Shown: positions 44,336-57,600, numbered from the stretch's first letter. The stretch is DNA of 64,000 nt from Anaeramoeba ignava (GCA_028826165.1 JAPDFW010000065.1:463107-527106); one strand, 5' to 3'. Notes: generated by a model not told the origin, from the sequence alone. Translations and numbers: made by a program.

Positions 44336-47311
44336 TTTGATTAAATTTTGATTTAAAATTTTTTGTGTTTCATCATCAGTTGAAAATTCAGTTGTTAATT
44401 CAAGTGTTTTTTGAGTTTTTTGAATAGCTTGAATTTGAGAAATTCTATTTAAAAACAAAGTAATATCATCAAAATTAAGAAATAAAAATTGTTTAATTTC
44501 TGTATTTCTAAAAGAAATTCCACAAATTAAATTATTCTTGAAATTAATAGAAATTTGAGTATCATGTTGAATATGTTCTGCATATCTTTTATCTAAATTA
44601 TCATAATTAACAAATATTTGTCCTTGTGAAATTTTAACAGTTCCTTCATGTTTTTTATCAATAAAAACTGGAAAATTCACATTTTCTTTTGATGGAATAA
44701 TTTGTTTACTTTTTTCTGTTAAATTCTCAAAAAATTTTGAATTTGATTCATCTTGAAGAAAGAATATAATTTCATCCTTTGGAAAAACTATTTTTTTTGT
44801 GGATTTGTTATCTTTAAAAGAAAAAATCTAAAAAAAAAAAAGTGGAACAAAAATATTCAAAAAAGAAATATTTTTAATTATTTTATGAAATGGATGTTTT
44901 ACCTTCACTTTTTGTTGAAGAGAAATTCTTTTGATGTGTTTTGGAAACACAAATGAGACTGAATATTCTCCAAAAACAATTGTTCCATGATATAAATGAT
45001 TTTTATAAGTTATAATAGTTGGATAAAATTGAAGTAATTTTTCTTGAATTTGTTTTTGATAATTTTTCAATAATTGTAATAAATCAAGAAAAAGTGAGAT
45101 TTGATTTCGATCTTTAAATTGAAGAATATAGGACTTTGATTCTGATGTAGCGAGTTTAAATAATGGAAATTTTAAATTTGAAAATTGGAAAAACTATTTA
45201 TCAAATTTTTGATTTAATTTGAATTTGAATTTGAATTTGAATTTGAATTTGAATTTGTATAATTTGAATTTATATACAGAAACTTGTGAATCAATATTAT
45301 GTATTGAAAATTGAAAATGTGGTTTAAATATAATAATTGTGGTTTTTGTAAAAGTGATTTTGTGATCAATTCTTTCCATTGTAATTGGATCAATAATAAT
45401 TTCAACATTAAAAAATGCTTGTTTAGGAATAAAACGAAATTGTTCTTGAAGAAAAATGGGTTGAATAGGTAAAAATTCGAAAATATCTTCCAAATCTAAA
45501 TCTTGAAAATTTTCAATTAATTCTTGTTCATTTTGCTGAGACTCAATTAAACTTTGTGGTTTTATAACAACTTCATGAAGTTTATTCTCTTTTTGTTGAT
45601 AAAATTTCTGTTGACTTGTTGTTTCAATTAATGGATTTGATGAATCATTTTGAAAATAATTTTCATGAAAAAAATTCAATGTTTTAATAATTAATTTATA
45701 AATTTGATTTTGATTTGAATCACATCCAATACGAATATTATTTCCATCCTTGAAAAATATTGTGAAATAATCTGAATTCGTTGAACCCAAAGCACACTTT
45801 TTTTTTAAATTTGAAATTGAATTTGAATTTGAATTTGAAAATGAATTTGATTTATTTTTGATTTTGAAAATTTTGTTACAATCATTGAATCCCAATTATA
45901 AATTTTTTTGTTATTATCCAAATAAATTGAGAAGTATTTTTTTTCAATATTAAGTTCAACTTGTTTTTTGTTATATTTTCCAAAATTTAATAAATTAACT
46001 AAAAATTTCACAGTTTCTTTTGTAAAGAATCTTGCTGACAAACAATTAATTTCTTGATTTTCTAATCGAATTAAATTTTGGATTAAATTAATAAAATAAT
46101 AAAATAATAAAATAATCATTAACTACCATTTAAAATTGTCCCATCAATTTGAAAATTATAATCAATTATATCAATATTTGGATATTTTTTATACATCAAA
46201 AAAGTTGTAAAAATTTCTGATCTTTGTGTTTCATTTCTTGTATAAAAAAGAAAACATTTATCTTGAGAAATATCTAAACGAAAAAGATTTTGTTCTTCTG
46301 TTGATAAAAAAATCTATTTTGATTTTGATTTTGATTTTGAATTTTAATTTTGATTTTGAATTTGATTTTGATTTTGATTTTAATTTTGATTTTGATTTTA
46401 ATTTTGATTTTGATTTTAATTTTGATTTTGATTTTAATTTTAATTTTGAATTTGAATTTGAATTTGATTTTGATTTTAATTTTGATTTTGATTTTGATTT
46501 TGATTTTGATTTTGATTTTGATTTTGATTTTGATTTTGATTTTGATTTTGATTTTGATTTTGATTTTAATTATTTTAATTTTAATTTTAATTATTTAAAT
46601 TTTGAATTTGAATTTGATTTTGATTTTGATTTTAAATTTGAATTTGATTTTGATTTTGAATTTTAATTTGATTTTGATTTTGAATTTTAATTTTAATTTT
46701 TATTTTGATTTTTATTTTGATTTTTATTTTGATTTTGATTTTGATTTTGAATTTTAATTTTGATTTTAATTTTGATTTTGAATTTGATTTTTATTTTTAT
46801 TTTGATTTTGATTTTGAATTTAATTTTGATTTTAATTTTAATTTTAATTTTAATTTTAATTTTGATTTTGATTTTGAATTTGATTTTGAATTTGATTTTG
46901 ATTTTGATTTTGATTTTGATTTTGATTTTGATTTTGAATTTGATTTTGATTTTGAATTTAAATTTGATTTTGAATTTGATTTTGAATTTGAATTTGATTT
47001 TAATTTTGAATTTGAATTTGATTTTGATTTTAATTTTAATTTTAATTTACTTGTAATTCTTTATAATTAAAATTTTCTTTTAATTTTTCATTATGAATTG
47101 TTATTCCTTTTTCATTCATTTCAAGAAAACAAAAAATTTGGTTATCTTTAAATTGAAGAAAAACCTGTTAATTTTTGATTTTAAAATAAAAAAAACAAAT
47201 TTTGAATTTAAATTTTTTCTTTTATTTTTTTCTTTTTTTAACTTGAAATTTTGCATTTCCAGTAATAAAATAATTTAAAACAGAATTTTCAAAAGATAAA
47301 TTAGAAATCAT
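44330..47311 (-). CDS. Unrecognised 617-residue protein with repeated beta-rich (PH-like?) segments
   Basis: Seven exons (47311-47243, 47164-47051, 46313-46127, 46061-45880, 45796-45284, 45193-44903, 44827-44330) join in phase to 617 codons plus stop. The product starts MISNLSFENSVLNYFITGNA. Several similar modules end in a basic amphipathic helix after short strands: VFLQFKDNQIFCFLEMNEKG, DYFTIFFKDGNNIRIG with IYKLIIKTLNFF, YILQFKDRNQISLFLDLLQL, IKQFLFLNFDDITLFLNRI. The recurring strand-(F/L)-KD-turn-strand-helix layout recalls PH-like folds, but no family can be named. No signal peptide, membrane segment or Cys cluster. Divergent from the gene at 47414, sharing a 102-bp promoter. Introns 2 and 5 are hexamer repeats. 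Confidence 0.7.
46320..47045. repeat. AAAATC/AAAATT array, intron 2 of the 617-residue gene
   Basis: Intron 47050-46314, 737 bp: TTTTGA, TTTTAA and TTTGAA hexamers, with a 19-unit TTTTGA run around 46480-46565. Both strands are open in several frames (DFDF, ILIL, KIKI), none coding. Confidence 0.93.
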
Positions 47312-47413
47312 TTTCTTTTTCAAACAAAAAAAGAGAAAAAAAATGAAAAAGAAAAAAATGAAAAAAAAAGTTTTTCATTTTTTCACTTTTTATTTTTTTA
47401 ACAAAAAAACAAA
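47312..47413. promoter_or_regulatory. Divergent promoter with TTTTTCATTTTTT element
   Basis: 102 bp between two ATGs. Left: AAAATGAAAAAGAAAAAAATGA, the minus-strand element. Right: GTTTTTCATTTTTTCACTTT, 30-45 nt before the plus-strand ATG. Both orientations of the motif occur in one short spacer. Confidence 0.45.
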
Positions 47414-48817
47414 ATGAATCAATTCAATCAATTCAATCAATTCAATCAATTGAATCAAAAACAAACTGATCTACTCAATATTTCATCAGAAGAAGAACAA
47501 CTTCTTTCAGATACAAGTTTAGAAGAAAATAGTCAAGAAAATTTAAATTTTTTAATAAATCCTTTACAATTATCAGAAGAACTTTTTAATTTAGGATTAA
47601 TTGAATCAAAAGAATCAATTAATTTTGCAAATTTTAATAAACAAATTTTAATGATCATTTTAAATTTACTTCAAAAAATTAAAGTGAGAAATGAATTAAA
47701 TTTTAATTTTAATTTTAATTTTAATTTTAATTTTAATATTAATTTTGATTTTAATTTTAATTTTAATTTAAATTTTAATTTTAATATTGATTTTAATTTT
47801 AATTTTAATTTTAATTTTAATATTAATTTTAATTTTAATTTTAATTTTAATTTTAATTTTAATTTTAATTTTAATTTTAATTTTAATTTTAATTTTAATT
47901 TTAATTTTAATTTTAATTTTAATATTAATTTTAATTTTAATTTTAATTTTAATTTAATTTTAATTTTAATTTTAATTTTAATTTTAATTTTAATTTTAAT
48001 TTTAATTTTAATTTTAATTTTAATTTTAATTTTAATTTTAATTTTAATTTTAATTTTAATTTTTAATTTTTAATTTTAATTTTAAAGCAACTTGATGTAG
48101 AAAATAGTGAATTTCAAAAACAAAAAAATCAAATTTTTGTTTTAAATCAAAAAATTTTAGAAAAAAATTCGGAAATTGAAAATCTTGTGAATGAAAATTT
48201 TCAACTTAAAAAAGAAATGAAAGAAATTCAAGATTTATTTCTTGTATAAATTTTTTATATTTAAAAAACAAGAAAAACAAAAGAAAAAATTTTATTTAAA
48301 AACAAATTTTTTTTTTCAATATTTGATTATGAATTAAAATAGAATCAAAAAAATCAAAATCAAAAAAATCAATTTAAAAATCAAAATCAAAATAAAAAAG
48401 TATTTGGAGATCAAAAGGAGAATAATCCGTTTAAATTTCTTGATAATAAAGAATCTCGTTTAAGATATTCTGATATTTATTCAGAAATTAATTTATCAAA
48501 AAAACAAAAAGATTTTTTTGATAAAGAAAAAGAATTAATTGTAGATTTGAATAAGAAAATGAAAAATAGAAAAAGTTTTATTGATGAAAATGATTTAATT
48601 GATGAAGATTCTGAAGAAAATGAAAATGAAAATGAAAATGAAAATGAAAATGAAAATCAAAATGAAAATCAAAATCGAAAATCAAAATCAAAATGAAAAT
48701 ATTTTTATGGATTCAATTTTAGAAAAAGTTAAACAAATTGAAAATCGTGCAAGAAGAAGAAGTAGATTATTATTTTTAGCAAGAAAAAGCTTACCATCTT
48801 CTCCAAAAAATCAATAA
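47414..48817 (+). CDS. Asn-rich coiled-coil protein with KEN-like motif (one frame break)
   Basis: Exons 47414-47683, 48088-48243 and 48343-48817. An extra base in the hexamer tract near 48679 (AAAATCG) breaks the frame; removing it gives 299 codons plus stop. The protein has an NQF-rich start, acidic linker ISSEEEQLLSDTSLEENSQE, a predicted coiled coil (FVLNQKILEKNSEIENLVNE), the segment GDQKENNPFKFL containing KEN, DIYSEINLSKKQKDFFDKEK, an EN tract and a basic end (NRARRRSRLLFLARKSLPSS). No family recognised. A KEN box can mark APC/C substrates, but a three-residue match proves nothing alone. Intron 1 is a 404-bp TTTTAA repeat. Confidence 0.6.
47690..48080. repeat. TTTTAA hexamer array, intron 1 of the Asn-rich coiled-coil gene
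   Basis: Around 60 TTTTAA units with few TTTTAATA variants. Donor GTGAGA at 47684, acceptor TTTAAAG at 48087. One of the few introns whose sense strand is T-rich. Confidence 0.92.
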
Positions 48818-48829
48818 ATAATCTAAAAA

Positions 48830-49830
48830 ACAAAATCAATTAAATCAAACATTTTAATTCCAGAATAAATTTAATAAAATAAAATGGAATAAATTTAATA
48901 AAATAAAATGAAATAAATTTAATAAAATAAAATGAAATAAATTTAATAAAATAAAATGAAATAAATTTAATAAAATAAAATGAAATAAATTTAATAAAAT
49001 AAAATGGAATAAATTTAATAAAATAAAATGAAATAAATTTAATAAAATAAAATGGAATAAATTTAATAAAAATAAATTGAAATAAATTTAATAAAAATAA
49101 AAATGAAATAAATTTAATAAAAAGAAAAATTGATTAAATTAAATTTAATAAATTAAAAATGGAATAAATTTAATAAAATAAAATGAAATAAATTTAATAA
49201 AAATAAAATTAAAATTTAATAAAATAAATGAAAAATAAAATTGGAATAAATTTAATAAAATAAAATGAAATAAATTTAATAAAATAAAAATGGAATAAAT
49301 TTAATAAAATAAATTGAAATAAATTTAATAAAATAAAATGAAATAAATTTAATAAAAATAAAATGGAATAAATTTAATAAAATGAAAAAATGGAATAAAT
49401 TTAATAAAATAAAATGGAATAAATTTAATAAAATAAAAATGAAATAAATTTAATAAAAATAAAATGAAATAAATTTAATAAAATTAAAATGGAATAAATT
49501 TAATAAAATAAATTGAAATAAATTTAATAAAATAAAATGAAATAAATTTAATAAAATAAAATGAAATAAATTTAATAAAATAAAATGGAATAAATTTAAT
49601 AAAATAAATTGAATAAATTTAATAAAATAAAATGGAATAAATTTAATAAAATTAATTGGAATAAATTTAATAAAATAAATTGAAATAAATTTAATAAAAT
49701 AAATTGAAATAAATTTAATAAAGAAGAATTGATTAAATTTAATAAAGAAGAATTGATTAAATTTAATAAAATAAAATGGATTAAAATTAATAAAGAAGAA
49801 TTGATTAAATTTAATAAAGAAAAGTTGATT
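48830..49830. repeat. AATAAATTTAATAAAATAAAATGA tandem repeat (24-mer)
   Basis: About 40 units of an AAATAAATTTAATAAAATAAAATG unit of 22-24 bp, with GGAATAAATTT and GAAGAATTGATT variants at the right end. It lies between the coiled-coil gene and the NPC1-like gene. No gene; the minus-strand open frame is a repeat by-product. Confidence 0.92.
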
Positions 49831-49859
49831 AAATATTGATTACGTGTTAAAAAAAAATA

Positions 49860-50017
49860 AAAAAAAATTTTTTTTTTTAAATTAAAAAATTTCATTTTTC
49901 ATTTTTTTTTGTTGTTTGTTTTCAAAAATATTTTTATTATTTTAGCGAATTTTGTTATTAAAAAACAAAAAAAATAAGATTTTCTAAGCAAAAAAAAAAG
50001 CAAAAAAGAAAAAAGAA
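49860..50017 (+). promoter_or_regulatory. Promoter region of NPC1-like gene
   Basis: Contains TTTCATTTTTCATTTTTTTTT at 49889-49909, about 110 nt before the ATG, then A-rich leader AAAAAAGCAAAAAAGAAAAA. The motif is further from the start than elsewhere, which would mean a longer 5' leader. Confidence 0.35.
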
Positions 50018-51539
50018 ATGGAAAAAATAATAATAATTTTAATAATAATATGTTTAACACGAGGAGAAAAAACGATAAAAAAAGGAGTTCAAGCGGAGCC
50101 AACACCAATGTGTGTATGGGAAGGAGCTCCACCAAACGGGCCTGTGATATATAAACGACCGCCACAGCAAGCAGACCCACCAGTGCAGGACTGTATTCCA
50201 ATACAAAATGGCACTTTGGGCGGTTGTTGTAATTATACTCAAATGCTTTATTTTACTGAAAAATTCAAAACTGCTATTTCTTTCTTTGGTGGTTGTCCTG
50301 CTTGCGTAAATAATATTCATACTACTTGGTGTCATTATGATTGCGATCCTTATCAAGGTTTCTATTTTATTCTTTCTCTTTTTTCAACAAATTTAAAATT
50401 CATTTTAAAATTAAAATTAAAATTCAAAAATTAAAATCAAAATTAAAATTAAAATTAAAATTAATATTAAAATTAAAAATTAAAATTAAAATTTAAATTA
50501 AAATTTAAATTAAAATCAAAATTAAAATTAAAATTAAAATTAAAATTAAAATCAAAATTAAAATAAAAATCAAAATTAAAATAAAATTAAAAAATTAAAA
50601 TTAAAAATTAAAAATTAAAAAAATTAAAATTAAAATTAAAATTAAAATTCATTTTGAAAATTAATATTAATATTAATAAAATTAAAATTAAAATTCATTT
50701 TTTGAAAATTAAAATTAATATTAAAAATTAAAATTAAAATTAAAATTAAAATTAAAAATTAAAATTAAAATTAAAATTAAAATTAAAATTAAAATTAAAA
50801 TTAAAATTAAAATTAAAATTAAAATTAAAATTAAAATTAAAATTAAAATTAAAATTATTTAAAATTAAAAAAATTAAAATTAAAATTAAAATTAAAATTA
50901 AAATTAAAATTAAAATTAAAATTAAAATTAAAATTAAAATTAAAATTAAAATTAAAATTAAAATTAAAATTAAAATTAAATTAAAATTAAAATTAAAATT
51001 AAAATCAAAATTAAAATTAAAATTAAAATCAATATTAAAATTCATTTTGAAAATTAAAAAATGAAAAAATAGCATCATTTGTTTCAACAACAAATCACGA
51101 AGATGGACAACCACTTTTATATCCTAAATTAACAATGTGTAGAAGATGGGCGAAAGCAGTATATGAATCATGCCAATGGGTTCATTTTGTATCATCAATG
51201 TGGCCAACATACGAAGCATTTTGGATAACTCAAGGAGGAGATACATTACCAATTGCAGTTGAAGTACTTTATCCAGAAAATGATGATGATCCTTTTGCTT
51301 TATGTCCTTTAGATGAACTTGAAAAATGTGAAGATAGTTGTGATTGCTTAACTTGTCCTATTGCTTGCCAATCTGGTCAAATGCCTCCTTATGAAAATGA
51401 TGAAAAAAAAGTCGGCGCTATTTCCCAATTTAATTTTTGGATGATTATTGGTTGCTCTTTAATTGGAATTATGTTCTTATTTGTTATTTTTAAAAGATCT
51501 CAAGAATTCTTTAAAGAAAAGAAATTGCAAACTTTTTAA
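50018..51539 (+). CDS. NPC1 N-terminal-domain-like single-pass membrane protein
   Basis: Two exons (50018-50357, 51073-51539) give 268 codons plus stop. Signal peptide MEKIIIILIIICLTRG. The lumenal part is Cys-rich in the NPC1 N-terminal pattern: PMCVWEG, DCIPIQNGTLGGCCNYTQ, GGCPACVNNIHTTWCHYDCDPYQ, CRRWAKAVYESC, CPLDELEKCEDSCDCLTCPIAC. A transmembrane helix follows (FWMIIGCSLIGIMFLFVIF) and a short basic tail. In NPC1 this domain binds cholesterol and hands it to the permease core; here the sterol-sensing domain and the other 12 membrane spans are absent. The domain is slightly short. It may be a stand-alone sterol or lipid receptor; folate-receptor-like proteins have a related Cys pattern. 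The tail faces the cytosol. Confidence 0.72.
50385..51060. repeat. AAAATT hexamer array, intron of NPC1-like gene
   Basis: Nearly pure AAAATT units in the 715-bp intron, with inverted TTCATTTTGAAAATTAA islands repeated near 50650, 50695 and 51040. Confidence 0.92.
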
Positions 51540-51668
51540 GAGATTTTTCCTTTTCTTTTTTTTTTCCTTAATTCAATAATTCCAAAAAATAATCAAAATT
51601 CAATAAAAAATCAGTTTCAAATTTCAATTTTCTTTTATTTAATTTTTTTTTGAATTTAAAATTTTTGA

Positions 51669-54600
51669 TTAATTTTGTTTCAGTTTATCTAAACAAAGAA
51701 GATAAACTGAAACAGAATATTTAAGTGTTAAATTTTGAGGAAAATGTTTTTGAATAGTTTCTGATTCTGTTTTAAGATTCAATAAATCTCCAATATTTAC
51801 TAAATTATTTAAAAGTTCTTGTTCTGGAGAATAATTTTTTTGAATTAATTCTTTTGAAAAGAAATTTTGGAAAATTAATATCAAATTTGTAATTGAAATT
51901 TTTTCAAAAAAGGAATCTAATTGATTTAAGAAAGTTGTTGGAATTTGATTTTTATATTGATTATCTAATTTATCCATAATTGATTCAAAATGCTGTGGAA
52001 TATTATTGTGAATAAATCTTAAATGTTGAATTTTAAGTTTTCTAATTGATTTAATATTTTCTAATTCAAATGGAATCATGTTTTCTTTTGCAAATTCAAT
52101 AAGTGTTTGATCAACTTTAATTAATTTTTCATCTTTTAAATTGGAACAAAATTGGATAATATTTTGATAAAATTTTTGGAAAATAGGAATAGCAAATTTT
52201 TCTAAAAGATCTTTAACTATTTCATCCCATGTATCTTGTGAAAGATTAATTTGTTTCCATCTTGATTCATCAAGGAATGAAGTATTTAAAATGATTTTAT
52301 CTTTAAATTGAAAATTATTGATAATAATTGAAATATTTTCAGTTTCAATAAATGTTTGAAAAACTTCACTCATCTTTTTTTCTAATTCATCAAAATTATC
52401 TTTTATATTATGAAATTTAATATAATCTTCTATTCTTTTCAAATTAAATTCAAAAGATGAATCAATCATTCTTCTAAATGGGTTATTTAATCCTGTTTGA
52501 AATGGGAAAGATATTTTTATTTCATCTTCATTTTGATTTTGATTTTGATTGAATAATTTTTGTATTTCATTCTTTAATCTTCTTTTTTCTTTCGAAATAT
52601 ATTTAATTAAATATCCAATATTTAGTTTTTTTTCTTGATTTGAAAGAATTTCTTTAATAAATGATTTTCTTGTTATTGGTTCAATTGTATCAATAATTTG
52701 TGGAATTTGATTGTTTTCTTGATCAAGTTCATTTAAATTATTTATATTGAATTTCTTGACTTTATCATTATTGATTTGACTTAATGAAATTATCCAACAT
52801 TCATTAAAATCATCTTCCCAATTTTCTAATATCTTAATTTCTTCTTCATTTAATTTTTCAATTTCTTTTTCTTTTGAATCTTTAAATAAATCTTCAATAT
52901 TAATTTTTTGTGATTGTTTTAAATTAATTTTCCCATTATATTTGATATTGATAAAACTTGAAAATTTGATAAATGATGGGAATAAATAAATCATTTTAAA
53001 TTTCAAATAATTTTGAATAAAAAATGAAATTAATGGATATTTTTGAATGTTATTTTCAATATTTTTTGGTTTTTTTAAGAAATTTGAAATTAAATTTGAA
53101 ATTGAAATTGGATTTGTTAATAATAAATTTGTTGCTTTAAATGGTTTTTTGAATGTTGAAATTTCAATTTTTGAAAGAATATTTTCATGTTTTTCTTTGT
53201 AAATTTTATATAAAGCTTCTTTCCAATTATCAATTTGTTTACTAAGTCTTCCAAGTTGAATTTGTTTATCTTGAACTTTGATAATTTCTTTTAAGAAAAG
53301 AATATAATAAATTTTTGTATTTGTTATTGATAAATTTAATATAATTGATAAACTTTTAATTTCATGATAAATTAATTTTTCATTTAAATTTTTTAAATTT
53401 GTTTCATTTGTTTCATTTTTTAATAATAAAAATAATAATGAATAATGAATAATTCTTGCAATTCTTGTTGGAATAATAAAATTAATACCAGATAAAGTAA
53501 AAATTGGATTTGGTTCTGGATAATTGTTAATTCCTAAAATATTTTCACAAATCATATTTCTGTTATTTGGGAAATTATTCATTTCATCATTAAATATTGG
53601 TAATGCAATATTTTTATTCATTAAATATTTTTCTGCTGTTTCTATAATAATAATTAGAACTTTTTCAAAATCTTCATTTATTGTTTCAATATCTCTGCAA
53701 ATTTTATAAACAGAATTCTTTATATTTTTTTGTTGATCTACAATTTTTTTATCATTTGTTAATTTAGAAGTAATCCAATTAAAAATTCTTGTTAAATCTT
53801 CTACTTGATTATTTAAAAAAGAAACAAAATATTCATAATAATATCCATCTGGATTTAATATCTTATTTTGTTCTTCATTTTCTTGAATATCCATTTTGAA
53901 AATTTTAACAAATTTCTTTTTAATTTGTTCTTTTTCTTGAATATTTTCCAAATGTTTTATTGTAAAAAAATCATATTCTTGAAATATTTGTTCTGAAATA
54001 TATTTTTGAATTTCTTCATTTTTAATTTTTGAATATTTGTTTGAATCTTGAATAATATAATGAATATTTAAAATAAAATTTTGATATTCTTCAAATAAAT
54101 CATTTATATGTTCAATTTCTGGAAAGAATCTTTTTTCATTGATAATAAATTTGTTTTGTTTTTTTGTTAAATCAAAATCATTTGTGTATTGGAAAAGAGT
54201 TAATAAAAATGTGAAACTCATACATTTTAAATCATTTTCTTTAAATGTAAAATAATCTTTTAAATAATTGAAAATATCTTTTCTTAAATTTTCATCTTTT
54301 TCTAATAATTTGAAAATATAACTAAATAATATTGAAAATAAATTTGGAAATTGAAATTCATTTTGATCTATTCCAAAAATTTCATTTTGATTTTGATTTC
54401 GATTTTGATTTTGATTTTGATTTTGATTTTGATTTTGAATTTGATTTTGATTTTGATTTTGATTTTGATTTTGATTTTGATTTTGATTTTGATTTTGATT
54501 TTGATTTTGATTTTGATTTTGATTTTGATTTTGATTTTGATTTTTGATTTTTGATTTTTGATTTTGATTTTGATTTTGATTTTGATTTTGATTTTGATTT

Positions 54601-57600
54601 TGATTTTGATTTTGATTTTCAAAGATTTTGATTTTGATTTTGATTTTGATTTTGATTTTGATTTTGATTTTGATTTTGATTTTGATTTTGATTTTGATTT
54701 TGATTTTGATTTTGATTAATTAATTTTTTTGTAATAATTTTGAAATTGTTCAAGAATGAATTTATTTTTCCTTTTTTTTGAATTTGTTTTATAATAATTT
54801 GGAAATAATTTTCAAATAAATTAATTTTTTCATTTTGATTTTTACATAATTGATAAATATCAATAATAGATTCCGAATGTTTATCATTTTTGGAAAGTTT
54901 AAAATTTTGAAATAAATTTTGAAATTCTTGAGTTTGATTAATTTCTTGTAAATTATATTTGTTGAGAAATAATATGTAAATTTTCATCCATTTATCAAAC
55001 AATTTTTTAAAATCTTTTTTAAAATCTTTTTCAAAATCTTTCATTTTTTTCATTTCAATTATAAATTCATAAATTTTATCAAGTGGAATTGAAATAATTG
55101 TTAAATCATTTGATAAATTGTGATTATTTAAATAATTTTCAATAATTTCAATTTGTTTTTTGATAAATTTTGAAATTAGATTTTCTTTTTGATTTTGATT
55201 TTGAATTTGATTTTCTATTTCAATTTCTTTCTTTTTTAAATCTCTTTTATCAATATTCAAACAATATTTATAAATTTCATAAATTTTTTGAAATATATTC
55301 CAATTAATTTTTTGTGAAATTTCTTTTAATGATAAATTTGTTAAATCTTCATTTTTTTCAAATTGATAAATGAAATCAGAAATATTTCCAATATATTCTT
55401 CTAAAAACTTTTGTTCTTCTTTTGTAAAAGATATTTTTGTAAAATCACTCATAAATGCTTTTAGAAATATTTGTGAACCTATTTTAGGATTAGTTGAATA
55501 TCTTTCAGACCATTTAATAATAGGTTTTTCTATAATTTCTTGAATTATTTTGTTTTCTTCTTCTTGTTGTTTTGTTTCTTCAAATAATTTGAAATAAAAA
55601 TATTGGAAAAATGGGAAATTTGAATTATTAAATTGATAAGTAAGAATATTTTGGAAATGTGGAATTTTTAAATTTTTGAATATCTTTTCCCATAATTTTT
55701 GAATTTCATTAATGTTTTTTTGATTAATAGGAAAAAGTTTGAAATTATCATTAATCATAATATTACTGAATAAAATAGCAAATATAGTTTCTAATTTTTC
55801 TTTAAATTTAAATTGAATAAATGAAGTTAATGATTCATTTCTTCTTTTCTTTTCAAATTTTTCATTAATTAATTCATTAATATTCCATTCATATAATTTG
55901 ATATTTTCATTTTTTCCTTTTTGGATCATTTCTCTTATTTTTTTCATTAAAATTTTTTTGTTTTTTAATAATTTCATTTCTTCAAAAAATGTTTTGGTTT
56001 TTTCAATTTTTTTCTTTGAATTTAAAAATTTAAGAATAGAAATTGGAATAATTAATTTAAATATTTTTTCCCATTTTTCTTCAATAACTTTTTCTAAATA
56101 ATTTCCAGGGAATGTTGTTTTCAAATCAATATTCATTTCAAAATCATATTGGAAAATATCATCAATATAATAATATTCAAAATTTTTTTCAAATGAAAAA
56201 TGGAATGTATTTGTTTCTTCTTGATTTGATGAAATATGAACAATAAACATAAGAAAGCATTTAATTTCTTCTTTTTCTTTTTCAATTATATTTTCAATTA
56301 AATGTTTGAATTGATAAAATATTTTTTCTGATAAATTTCTTGTTGGTGTAAAATGAATAATTAAAATGAAATTTGGATCTTTTTTTCTTTGATTCTTCTT
56401 ATCCATTTGATGATTTTGATTTGATTTTTGAGGAAATATTCCAAGAATATCTTTAATTTTCTTTTTGAAATCTTTTTCATTATCAAATTCAGAAATATTT
56501 AATTCTTCAATATTAAATCCTTTAATTTCAATATTTTTTGATTTTGATTTTAATGATGATAATGTTAAAATGATTGATTTTTGAATTTTCTTTGGTTTTA
56601 ATTCATTTTGAATTAATTCATTTAAATTATTATGATATAAACTATTATATCTTTCACAAAAATATTTTAAATATAAATATTCATTTATCCCCATTTCTAA
56701 TTCAATTTCAATTTCAATTTCAATTTCATTTTCTTTTTGATTTTGATTTTGATTTTTATTTTCTTTTTCATTTTGATTTTCATTTTCAATTTGATTTTCA
56801 TTTTTTCGAATTTTGGATTTAAATTGTTGAATTTTTTGTTGTATTAAAAAAATATTTTCAAAATTACAAACTCTCATCCACATATTAACTCCTTCAAAAA
56901 TCAAAAATTGTTTTATTTTCCTTTCATTCTTATTTTCTTTTTTTTTTGAAATTATTTCTTGAAGTTTTATTGCAAGTGATGGAAATAATCCAGAATGATA
57001 AGAAACAATTAAATCTTCTTTTTTAATTTTTGAATATTCACAAATTTTTTTGATTATTTCTTTTTGTTGTTCATAAAATTTTCGAATAATTCCAAATTCA
57101 ATAAATTCATCTAATTTCAATAAATATTTTTCAAATCTATTTAAAATAGCTGGTGTTTCATTATGATAAGCATGACTTTTATCACAAATTGAAATTAATC
57201 TGAAATTAGGATCAATTTTAATTAAATTTTCAATATTTCCCATTGAAATTTGTGCATAAAGATTATTTCCTTCTTTGATATAATTTTGATTTAATAAATC
57301 ATATAAAGGTAGAAATAAATCGTTATTATTATATAAAATAATTATTCCTCCTTTTCTTATTGAATTTTCAACTTTATGTAAATCTTTTAATAATTTTAAC
57401 TTTTTGTTTGATCTTTTGGGAAAGAATTTCCAAAAACAACACTAATTTTTCTTCCTTCTTCTTCAATTAAACTTTCAATAATTTGTAAAATAATTGGTAA
57501 ATTTAAAGTTTCATCAATTAAAATCATCATATTTCTTGAAAAATCTGAAATTTTATTTGGATTATTTAATCCATAATTTTCAAATATTCTTTTTTGAATA

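Noticed and set aside
46226-47070. Asp-Phe and Leu-Ile open frames
   Set aside because: Intronic hexamer array of the 617-residue gene.
44330-47311. Similarity of the 617-residue protein to the N-terminal region of RME-8/DNAJC13 or to SSRP1
   Set aside because: Only vague layout resemblance; no shared signature stretch.
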